Shown here piece by piece: positions 57,111-64,000 of a DNA stretch of 64,000 bases. The DNA comes from Actinomycetes bacterium. GTDB lineage: Bacteria > Actinomycetota > Actinomycetes > Propionibacteriales > Propionibacteriaceae. Below the pieces are notes generated by a model that saw only the letters and a program-made list of their open reading frames with translations, had not been told where the DNA came from and did no database searches. The stretch's first letter is position 1; the number at the start of each line of letters is the position of its first letter. The DNA is taken from the NCBI GenBank assembly GCA_023460935.1, contig JAEWOI010000005.1:1-64000 (forward strand). The letters are read 5' to 3'. The translations under genes were made by a program, and so were the position numbers.

Positions 57111-60083
57111 TCAGCGGGACGGCGGCAGCCCCGACTCCCAGAACACGCGGTCCATGACGTGGCGGGCCAGGCGGGCGCGCTTGCGGTAGTCCTCCACCAG
57201 CTGGGTGGACTCACCCTTGGCATAGCCGAGCACCTGCGCCACCGCGGCCAGCTCGCGGACGTCGGTTGGCACGCTGTCGCCGGCACGGCCGCGCAGCAGC
57301 ATCACAGCGTTGCGGATCCGGCTGGCCAGCAGCCACGCCGAGCGCAGCGCCTCGGCCTCCGGTGCCCCGAGCAACCCTGCCTCCGTAGCGGCGGCGAGGG
57401 CCTGCAGCGTGCCGGTGGTGCGCAGGCCGGGCAGCTGCGCGCCGTGCTGCAGCTGCAGCAGCTGCACCACCCACTCGACGTCGGACAGCCCGCCGGGGCC
57501 GAGCTTCACGTGCCGTCCCGGGTCGCCGCCGCGGGGCAGCCGCTCGGCCTCCATCCGCGCCTTGAGCTTGCGGATCTCCAGCACCTGCGCGCGGCTCAGC
57601 CCGTCCTCGGGATACCGGAACCGGTCGACGTCGGCGAGCAGCGTCGTCCCGAGCTCGCGGTCGCCCGCCCCGACGGAGGCGCGCAGCAGCGCCTGCGCCT
57701 CCCAGGTGGCGGCCCAGCGCTCGTAGTAGGTGCGGTACGAGGCCAGGCTGCGCACCATGGCGCCGCCCTTGCCCTCGGGCCGCAGGTCGATGTCCACCTC
57801 GAGGGCCGGGTCGGGCCCCGGGGTGGCCAGCAGTGCCCGCAGCCGGCTGACCACCGTTGTGGCCGCCCGGGTGGCCTCCGGGTCGTCGCTGTCGGCCACC
57901 ACGAACATCGCGTCCGCGTCGGAGGCGTACGACAGCTCCCGGCCACCCCAGCGGCCCATCGCGATCACCGCCAGCGGGGGCACGTCGACGTCCCTTGCCG
58001 CGACCTCCAGCGCCGCGTCGATGGTTGCACCGGCCACACCGGAGAGCGCCTCGCCGAGCGCCGGGATGTCCAGCTCGCCCAGCAGGTCGGCCATCGCCAG
58101 CCGCAGCAGCTCCCCCCGGCGGGTGGCCCGGATGGCCGCCACCGCGGCGTCCGGTGAGTCGTGGCGCCGGGCCGCGGCCCGCATCTCCGCGAGCACCTCG
58201 GCCTCCGGCCGCGCCTGCAGGCCGCCGGGATCGCCGAGCAGGGCTGCGTTCTGCGGTGCCCGCAGCAGCAGGTCGACCGCGTACCGGGACGAGGCCAGGA
58301 TCCGGGCCAGGTGCTCGGCCATCGCGTCCCCGTCGCGCAGGGCGCGCAGGTACCACGGCGTGGTGCCGAGCGCTTCGGAGACCTGCCGGAAGGCCAGCAG
58401 GCCGTGGTCGGGGTTCGGGCCGGACGTGAACCAGGTGAGCATCGCCGGCAGCAGCTGCCGCTGGATCTCCGCCTGCCGGGTCATGCCCTGGCTGAGCGCC
58501 TGGATGTGCCGCAACGCTGCCCGCGGATCGCCGTAGCCGAGGGCCCGCAGCCGGGTCTCGGCAGCCTCCGAGGTGAGCCGCACCTCAGCGGACGGGATCC
58601 GCGCCACCGTCTCCAGCAACGGCGAGTAGAACAGTCGCTGGTGCAGGGTGAGCACCCGCCGGCTGGTCGTGCGCCACAGGTGCATCAGCTCGGTGGTGGC
58701 GCTCAGGCCGACGCTGCGGGCCAGCCAGCGCTGGTTCACCTCGTCGGTCGGCATCAGGTGGGTGCGGCGCAGCCGGTACAGCTGGATGCGGTGCTCCAGC
58801 AGCCGCTGCAGCCGGTAGGCCGTGCCCAGGTCGTGGCCGTCGGTACGTCCGACGTAGCCGTAGTCGACCAAGGCCTGCAGGGCCGCGAAGGTGCCGCGCA
58901 GCCGCAGCCGCTCGTCCGCGCGGCCGTGCACCAGTTGCAGCAGCTGGACGCTGAACTCGACGTCGCGCAGGCCACCGGCGCCGAGCTTGATCTCGTGGCC
59001 GGCCTCCCGCGAGGGCAGCAGCGAGATCACCCGCTTGCGCATCGCCTGCACCTCGCCGACGAACTGGTCGTTGTCGGCAACGCGCCACACCAGCGGCCAC
59101 ACCATGTCGACGAAGTCCTTCGCCAGCGCCAGGTCGCCGGCCATGGGGCGCGCCTTCAGCATCGCCTGGAACTCCCAGTTCTTCGCCCACTTCTCGTAGT
59201 AGGCGCGGTGGGAGGCGAGGGTGCGCACCAGTGGCCCGGCTTTGCCCTCGGGACGCAGCGCAGCGTCGATCTGCCAGATGGTTCCGGCTCCGGTGTGCGC
59301 CGAGCACACCCGGGACAGCGCCCCGGCGAGCTTCGTCGCGACGGCCACGGCCTCGCCCGGTTCGCCCAGCGGGGCGCCGGTGGAGTCCACGGCCGGCTCG
59401 GCGACGTAGAGCACGTCCACGTCGCTGACGTAGTTGAGCTCCTGGGCGCCGGTCTTGCCGAGCGCGACGATACCGATCCGGCAGCGTTCCCAGCCGGGCA
59501 CCTCCCCGCGGGCCAGCGCCAGCGCGCTCACCACTGTGGCGTCGGCAAGGTCGGCGAGTTCCGCGGCCACGTCCGGCAGTTCGGCCAGGGGGTCGGCGGC
59601 GGTCAGGTCCCGCGCCGCGATCCGCAGCAGCTCCCTGCGGTAGGCCCGGCGCAGGTCGTCGGAGCGGGCGGGCTCGGCCACCGGGTCGGCAGCTGCGGGG
59701 TCGGCGCCAACGGCAGCCAGCAGCTCCGCGCGGAGGTCGTCCGCCGGACGCCGTCCGACATCGCCGGCCAGCACCGCCACGTCGCCGGGGTTGGCGCCGA
59801 GGTGCTGGTTGAGTGCTGCGCTCGCGCCCAGCACGTGGTACAGCCGGCGGCCGAAGCCGGGGTCGGCCGCGACCCGCGCGAACAGCTCCAGGCTCGCCGG
59901 CACCAGCCGGTTGAAGCCGGCCAGCGCCAGGTCCTGGTCGGCGGTGGTGGCGAGCCCGGACAGCACCTGGTCGACCGCCTCTTCGCTGGCCAGCTCGACC
60001 CACCCGGCCACTATCCCCGCCGCCGCGGGGGCGTCGAACCCGAGCCGGGCCAGCCGGGCTGACTGGCTCTCGATGCGGCTCAC
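57111..60083 (-). CDS. glnE: Glutamine synthetase adenylyltransferase/adenylyl-removing enzyme
   Basis: A 990-residue bifunctional GlnE. Two nucleotidyltransferase modules are visible: ELNYVSDVDVLYVAE in the N-terminal (deadenylylating) half and ELSYASDADAMFVVAD in the C-terminal (adenylylating) half, each followed by a helical GlnD_UR_UTase-like segment (DLRPEGKGG, LGPGGLSDVEW). It adds or removes AMP at Tyr405 of the GlnA in this window. GTG 60083 is chosen: family N-terminus MSRIESQSARLARLGF and TAGCAT seven bases upstream. The frame continues 177 codons further upstream but has no family similarity. Confidence 0.95.
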   Translation of the reverse strand: MSRIESQSARLARLGFDAPAAAGIVAGWVELASEEAVDQVLSGLATTADQDLALAGFNRLVPASLELFARVAADPGFGRRLYHVLGASAALNQHLGANPGDVAVLAGDVGRRPADDLRAELLAAVGADPAAADPVAEPARSDDLRRAYRRELLRIAARDLTAADPLAELPDVAAELADLADATVVSALALARGEVPGWERCRIGIVALGKTGAQELNYVSDVDVLYVAEPAVDSTGAPLGEPGEAVAVATKLAGALSRVCSAHTGAGTIWQIDAALRPEGKAGPLVRTLASHRAYYEKWAKNWEFQAMLKARPMAGDLALAKDFVDMVWPLVWRVADNDQFVGEVQAMRKRVISLLPSREAGHEIKLGAGGLRDVEFSVQLLQLVHGRADERLRLRGTFAALQALVDYGYVGRTDGHDLGTAYRLQRLLEHRIQLYRLRRTHLMPTDEVNQRWLARSVGLSATTELMHLWRTTSRRVLTLHQRLFYSPLLETVARIPSAEVRLTSEAAETRLRALGYGDPRAALRHIQALSQGMTRQAEIQRQLLPAMLTWFTSGPNPDHGLLAFRQVSEALGTTPWYLRALRDGDAMAEHLARILASSRYAVDLLLRAPQNAALLGDPGGLQARPEAEVLAEMRAAARRHDSPDAAVAAIRATRRGELLRLAMADLLGELDIPALGEALSGVAGATIDAALEVAARDVDVPPLAVIAMGRWGGRELSYASDADAMFVVADSDDPEATRAATTVVSRLRALLATPGPDPALEVDIDLRPEGKGGAMVRSLASYRTYYERWAATWEAQALLRASVGAGDRELGTTLLADVDRFRYPEDGLSRAQVLEIRKLKARMEAERLPRGGDPGRHVKLGPGGLSDVEWVVQLLQLQHGAQLPGLRTTGTLQALAAATEAGLLGAPEAEALRSAWLLASRIRNAVMLLRGRAGDSVPTDVRELAAVAQVLGYAKGESTQLVEDYRKRARLARHVMDRVFWESGLPPSR

Positions 60084-60090
60084 GGCAGCG

Positions 60091-60100
60091 ATGCTAGCGT
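60091..60100. promoter_or_regulatory. Shared divergent -10 box of glnE and SCP-like gene
   Basis: ATGCTAGCGT contains TAGCAT on the minus strand (7 bases from the glnE GTG) and TAGCGT on the plus strand (7 bases from the SCP-like GTG), sharing two base pairs. This is the entire 24-base space between the two start codons, so both mRNAs are probably leaderless. Confidence 0.55.
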
Positions 60101-60107
60101 CTGGCTG

Positions 60108-60491
60108 GTGCGCAGGAAGGTGACCGGGGAGCAGCTCGAAGGGCTGCGCGCTGCCGTCCGCACCCTCGCAGAGGACCCGGCGGCCGGGCTTCCCCGCACC
60201 CGGCTCGCCGCTGCGGCCCGCACGGTGTGCGCGCTGCTGGAGGCGAGGTATCCGGGCGGGACGGTGGAGTTGCGGGTGCCTCCGTTCGCCGCCGTCCAGC
60301 TTGGCATCGGTGAACGCGGCGCCCACACCAGGGGCACCCCGCCGAACGTCGTGCAGACCGACGCCGTGACGCTGCTGCGCCTCGCCGGCGGCAGCCTCAC
60401 CTGGGCCGAGGCGCGCACGGGCCACGGCCTGCTGGCCTCCGGCATCTATGCCGACCTCGCCGGTTTGTGGCCGCTGCCGGAGCTCGGCTGA
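60108..60491 (+). CDS. Sterol-carrier-like (SCP_3) protein
   Basis: A 127-residue protein of the 'bacterial SCP ortholog' family (RVPPFAAVQLGIG and TPPNVVQTDAVTLLRLAGG). Found beside central genes in actinobacteria, function unknown, lipid binding inferred from fold. GTG 60108; the shared -10 box lies just upstream. Ends in repeat-rich DNA. Confidence 0.75.
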   Translation: MRRKVTGEQLEGLRAAVRTLAEDPAAGLPRTRLAAAARTVCALLEARYPGGTVELRVPPFAAVQLGIGERGAHTRGTPPNVVQTDAVTLLRLAGGSLTWAEARTGHGLLASGIYADLAGLWPLPELG

Positions 60492-60536
60492 TCCGACCCG
60501 GGGCCATCCCGGTGCCGGCCCCGCCCGTCCCGCTCC

Positions 60537-60594
60537 GGGCACGGTTCCTGGCATGCCGGGGACGGTTCCCGGCTGACCAGGAACCGTCCCCGGT
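60537..60594. repeat. GGAACCGTCCCC repeat cluster (3 of 3)
   Basis: Three copies in alternating orientation: CACGGTTCCTGG, GGGGACGGTTCCCGG and CAGGAACCGTCCCCGG. Lies between the SCP-like gene and the export operon. Confidence 0.85.
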
Positions 60595-60690
60595 AGCACG
60601 CACAGGTGGCCCACAGGGGCCCGTAGCAGTCACCACAGCCGGCGGCCCTAGCTTTCCCCTCGTGGAGCACCAGAGGGAGAAGCGCACGCG

Positions 60691-61887
60691 ATGACGACCG
60701 AAGCAGACACCGAGATGCCCGCGACGCCGTCGCCCGCGCGCAGGAAGGCTTGGCGGAGGTGGCTCGTGGGAGGGCTGGCCGTCCTGGTCCTGGGCGGGGC
60801 CGGCGTGTGGACGTTCCTCGCGCTGCAACCGGCCACTGCGACCACGAGGTCCTTCACCCGCGACGTGCAGGCGGAGAAGGGCACCCAGACCCTCACCGTC
60901 AGCTTCGAGGGCACCCTGGCACCACGCAAGCAGGCCGACGTCGACTTCACCGTGCCCGGCACCGTGACCAAGGTGTACGTGAAGTCGGGGGCGAAGGTCA
61001 CCAAGGGCCAGCGGCTCGCCCGGATCGACGACGGCGACCTGCGCAACGCGGTGGAGCTCGCCGAGGCCAACCTCGCCACCGCAGAGGCCAACCTCGACCA
61101 GGTCTACGACGACGCCGGCAGCAGCGCTGCGATCACGTCCGCGAAGGCGCAGGTGCGCTCGGCCGGGGCGGCCCTCAGCGCGGCGCGGGAGGACCTCGCC
61201 GACGCCGTGCTGCGCGCCCCCATCACGGGCACGGTCGCCAGCCTCGGCATCGAGGTCGGCGACTCGGTCGGCTCAGGTTCGGGCGCCGCCGCCGAAAGCA
61301 CCACCGGCTCGGCTGCTGTCGTGATCATCTCCACCGCCACCTGGAAGGTGGAGGGCAGCGTGGCCGCCGCGGACCTCGGCAGCATCACCGCAGGGCAGGA
61401 CGTGTCGGTCACCACCGATGCCGCGGCCGACCCGCTTCCCGGCAGGATCGCATCGGTCGGCATCGTGGCCGACTCGACCAGTGCCGAGGGCACAGCGATG
61501 TTCCCCGTGGTGGTGAACCTCTCCGGCACCCACACCGGGCTGTACTCCGGGACGACGGCCAGTGCCGTGATCACCACCGGCAGCTATCCCGACGTCCTGA
61601 CCGTGCCCACGGCGGCAATCCGGACGGAGGCGGGCAAGAGCGTCGTGACCAAGGTCGACGGCAGCGGCACCAGCACCGTCACCGTGGAGGTCGGGCGGGT
61701 GTTCGGCTCCAGCACCGAGGTGACCAGCGGCCTCGCCGAAGGCGACACCGTCCGGATCAGCTTCACCCCACTCGCGGCGGACACCGCGTCCACCCAGACC
61801 GGCGGCTTCGGCGGCGGCGGCTTCGGTGGGGGCGGCCTGGGCGGCTTCGGCGGCCAGCCACCAGCCGGGCCGGCGGGCAACCGATGA
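60691..61887 (+). CDS. MacA-like periplasmic adaptor of an ABC exporter
   Basis: A 398-residue membrane-fusion protein: a transmembrane segment near 30-50 (WLVGGLAVLVLGGAGVWTFL), barrel and lipoyl parts (GTVTKVYVKSGAKVTKGQRLA), a short coiled coil (NAVELAEANLATAEANLDQ), and a Gly-rich tail (FGGGGFGGGG-like). It links the ABC exporter to the outside; actinobacteria lack an outer membrane, so partners are unknown. ATG 60691 with AGGGAGAAG upstream; TAGCTT near 60648 may be the promoter -10. Confidence 0.85.
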   Translation: MTTEADTEMPATPSPARRKAWRRWLVGGLAVLVLGGAGVWTFLALQPATATTRSFTRDVQAEKGTQTLTVSFEGTLAPRKQADVDFTVPGTVTKVYVKSGAKVTKGQRLARIDDGDLRNAVELAEANLATAEANLDQVYDDAGSSAAITSAKAQVRSAGAALSAAREDLADAVLRAPITGTVASLGIEVGDSVGSGSGAAAESTTGSAAVVIISTATWKVEGSVAAADLGSITAGQDVSVTTDAAADPLPGRIASVGIVADSTSAEGTAMFPVVVNLSGTHTGLYSGTTASAVITTGSYPDVLTVPTAAIRTEAGKSVVTKVDGSGTSTVTVEVGRVFGSSTEVTSGLAEGDTVRISFTPLAADTASTQTGGFGGGGFGGGGLGGFGGQPPAGPAGNR

Positions 61888-62585
61888 CCGCCCAGCTGAG
61901 CCTGCGCGGGGTGCGCAAGACCTATGCCACCGGCGCGGTCCGGGTGGAGGCGTTGCGGGGCATCGACCTCGAGGTCGCAGAGGGGAACTACCTGGCGATC
62001 ATGGGTCCCTCCGGCTCCGGCAAGTCCACCCTGATGCACATCATCGGATGCCTGGACGTGCCCACCGAGGGCAGCTACGAGCTGGACGGCACCGACGTGA
62101 GCACTGCAGGAGAGAAGGAGCTGGCAAGGATCCGCAACCGCAGGATCGGCTTCGTGTTCCAGCAGTTCAACCTGCTGGCGAGCCTCACCGCGCTGCGCAA
62201 CGTCGAACTGCCCCTGGTCTACGCCGGCACCCCTGCTGCCGAACGGAGGGAGCGGGCCCTGGCCGCACTGGAGCGGGTGGGACTCGCCGAGCGGGTGCAG
62301 CACCGCCCCGGCGAACTGTCCGGTGGGCAGCAGCAGCGGGTGTCGATCGCACGGGCGCTGGTCACCGACCCGGCGCTGCTGCTCGCGGACGAGCCGACGG
62401 GCAACCTGGATTCGCGCTCCACAGAGGAGATCCTCGACCTGTTCGCAGAACTCAACACCGCCGGCCGGACCATCGTGATGATCACGCACGAGCCGGACGT
62501 GGCCGCGCGCGCCGGGCAAGTGGTGCACATCCACGACGGGCTGCTGCGCGAGTCCGCGCCGGCGCGGACGGGGGGCATCCGGTGA
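61884..62585 (+). CDS. ABC transporter ATPase, MacB/LolD type
   Basis: A 233-residue ATPase: Walker A GPSGSGKST, Q-loop FVFQQFNLL, signature LSGGQQQRVSIARAL, Walker B LLLADEPTGNLD, H-loop MITHEPDV. ATG 61884 overlaps the adaptor stop (ATGA). Energises the permease that follows. Confidence 0.92.
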   Translation: MTAQLSLRGVRKTYATGAVRVEALRGIDLEVAEGNYLAIMGPSGSGKSTLMHIIGCLDVPTEGSYELDGTDVSTAGEKELARIRNRRIGFVFQQFNLLASLTALRNVELPLVYAGTPAAERRERALAALERVGLAERVQHRPGELSGGQQQRVSIARALVTDPALLLADEPTGNLDSRSTEEILDLFAELNTAGRTIVMITHEPDVAARAGQVVHIHDGLLRESAPARTGGIR

Positions 62586-63814
62586 TGGGCTGGACCGAAA
62601 CCGTCCGGACCGCAGTCGCGGCGCTCAACGCGCGCCGGATGAGGTCGCTGCTGACGATGCTGGGCATCCTGATCGGAATCGCTGCGGTGATGCTGACCGT
62701 CGGCCTCGGCCAGGGCGCCTCGGCATCGATCACGAACCAGATCAACTCCCTCGGCTCGAACCTGATCATCGTCAGCCCGGGCTCGGCCACATCGTCGGGG
62801 GGCTTCAGGGGCGGAGGCGGCAACGTCTCCACCCTGACCACCCAGGACGCGGCGATGCTCGCCGACCCGCTCATCGCCCCGGACGTGGCGGCTGTCGCAC
62901 CCACCTCGCAGGGTTCGGGGTCGCTGCAGTCTGCGGAGACCACCTGGACCTCCACCGTGGTGGGCACGGTGCCGGACTGGCTGGCCGTGCGCGCCCGCGA
63001 GACCGGATCGGGGCGGTTCTTCACCGCAGCCGAGGTGGACTCCTCCGCGAACGTCGCAGTGCTCGGCTCCGACACCGCTGCCGAGCTGTTCAGCACCGGG
63101 CAGGCCGTAGGGCAGCCGGTCAGCATCAACGGCCAGTCGTTCACCGTGATCGGAGTGCTGTCCGCTGAGGGCGCGTCCGGAACGACCAACAACGACGACA
63201 CCGTGCTGGTGCCGCTCACCACCTTCGCCAACCGGCTGTCCACCTCGGACAGTGCGAACAGCGTCAGCTCGATCTACCTCTCCGGCGCCGACTCCGAGCG
63301 GCTCTCGGCCGCCTACCAGCAGGTCCGGACCGCGCTGCTCGCAGCGCACCAGGTGACCGCGGACGATGCCGACTTCACGGTCAGCACCCAGGCCTCGCTG
63401 GTGGAGACCGCGACCTCCGTGACCGGCATCCTCACGGTCCTGCTCGGTGGCATCGCCGCGATCTCGCTGCTGGTCGGCGGCATCGGGGTGATGAACATCA
63501 TGCTGGTGTCGGTGAGCGAGCGCGTCCGCGAGATCGGGCTGCGCAAGGCGCTCGGCGCTACGCCGGGCCTGATCCGGCGCCAGTTCCTCGTGGAGGCGGG
63601 CATCCTCGGGGTGCTCGGCGGCCTGGTCGGAGTGGCCCTCGGGGTGGCCGGAGCGGCGATCCTGAGCCCTGTGATCGGCATCACCGTCACTGTCTCCGTG
63701 CCCGCCACCCTGCTCGCCCTCGCCGTTTCGCTCGGCATCGGCATCGCCGCCGGGGTGTACCCGGCCACCCGCGCCGCCCGGCTGGCGCCCATCGACGCAC
63801 TGAGGAGTGAATGA
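62585..63814 (+). CDS. MacB-type (FtsX-like) ABC permease
   Basis: A 409-residue permease: N-terminal helix LLTMLGILIGIAAVMLTVGL, a large extracellular domain (about 45-290) and three C-terminal helices in the FtsX fold (VLLGGIAAISLLVGGIGVMN, then LRKALGATPGLIRRQFLVE). It may extrude peptides or lipids, or act in mechanotransduction. ATG 62585 overlaps the ATPase stop (TGATG); GTG 62582 is possible. Confidence 0.9.
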   Translation: MGWTETVRTAVAALNARRMRSLLTMLGILIGIAAVMLTVGLGQGASASITNQINSLGSNLIIVSPGSATSSGGFRGGGGNVSTLTTQDAAMLADPLIAPDVAAVAPTSQGSGSLQSAETTWTSTVVGTVPDWLAVRARETGSGRFFTAAEVDSSANVAVLGSDTAAELFSTGQAVGQPVSINGQSFTVIGVLSAEGASGTTNNDDTVLVPLTTFANRLSTSDSANSVSSIYLSGADSERLSAAYQQVRTALLAAHQVTADDADFTVSTQASLVETATSVTGILTVLLGGIAAISLLVGGIGVMNIMLVSVSERVREIGLRKALGATPGLIRRQFLVEAGILGVLGGLVGVALGVAGAAILSPVIGITVTVSVPATLLALAVSLGIGIAAGVYPATRAARLAPIDALRSE

Positions 63815-64000
63815 TGTTCGCGAACCCGCGAGTCCGCGCCGTCCTTGGCGCCGGCACCGCCCTGGCCGTGGTGGCCGCCATCGGGGTTGCTGCGGCGACC
63901 TCTTCCGCGGCAGCCGCCGCCCGGTACGTGACGGCGGAGGCGGCCACCGGTGAGGTGATCCAGACCTACACCGCCACCGGCACCATCACCAGGAGGAACA
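63814..64000 (+). CDS. Second membrane-fusion adaptor (partial at right edge)
   Basis: The first 62 codons of a further gene: a basic MFANPRVRAVLGAG, a hydrophobic segment to about residue 35, then EAATGEVIQTYTATGTITRR, the typical start of an HlyD/MacA-like adaptor. ATG 63814 overlaps the permease stop (ATGATG); ATG 63811 is out of this frame. The rest lies outside the window. Confidence 0.7.
   Translation, partial: MFANPRVRAVLGAGTALAVVAAIGVAAATSSAAAAARYVTAEAATGEVIQTYTATGTITRRN

Noticed and set aside
60084..60614. 177-codon N-terminal extension of the glnE frame
   Set aside because: Antisense to the SCP-like gene and the repeats, with no similarity to GlnE; GTG 60083 matches the family start.
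1..64000. CRISPR array, insertion sequence or integrase
   Set aside because: No regularly spaced identical repeats with unique spacers, no transposase or recombinase motifs on either strand.

Overview
The window comes from a high-GC actinobacterium. Support: DprE1/DprE2, an actinobacterial sterol-carrier-type protein beside glnE, many GTG starts, and several genes apparently transcribed without a leader from a TAnnnT box. A member of Propionibacteriales or a relative is my guess, not something the sequence proves. The window divides at a tRNA-Lys gene (29790-29865).

Left half (1-29789): an accessory, defence-type island. One long minus-strand series, read from 22857 down to 2134, holds two SNF2 helicases (one with a C-terminal DUF3883 domain), a DUF1643 protein, a DUF1156 adenine methylase, a DUF262/DUF1524 GmrSD-like nuclease, a DUF499 ATPase with an N-terminal HEPN domain, a membrane coiled-coil protein, a MotB-like protein, a TerY-like VWA protein, a PP2C phosphatase and two unusual protein kinases. 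Most neighbours overlap or lie a few bases apart. It looks like a DNA modification/helicase system joined to a VWA-phosphatase-kinase signalling module (TerY-P type) and a membrane pair. Around it lie a FRG protein, a DA1-like peptidase, an HNH nuclease, a NERD-UvrD helicase, a second NERD protein, a membrane protein with a small zinc-ribbon partner, and a VapBC pair. No integrase or transposase is visible; the left end of the island is outside the window.

Right half (29790-64000): ordinary chromosome. It carries tRNA-Lys, -Glu, -Asp and -Phe; a membrane-anchored protein whose soluble part resembles the GroEL apical domain; a small metallopeptidase; a secreted SH3-repeat protein; an MGDG-synthase-type glycosyltransferase; and two complete peptide (Opp/Dpp-type) ABC transporters side by side. 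Then come an RDD protein, glutamine synthetase glnA, a PabC-like lyase, a VOC dioxygenase, an MBL hydrolase, a LacI regulator with a small downstream protein, a second VOC protein, dprE2-dprE1, a HAD phosphatase/mutase, glnE (the adenylyltransferase acting on GlnA), an SCP-like protein, and a MacA/MacB-type ABC export operon whose next adaptor gene runs off the right edge.

Intergenic spaces in the right half carry at least three families of short dispersed repeats, two of which supply the stop codon of the adjoining gene. At least nine right-half genes have a TAnnnT box 6-8 bases before the start codon, which suggests leaderless transcription; glnE and its divergent neighbour share one overlapping box.
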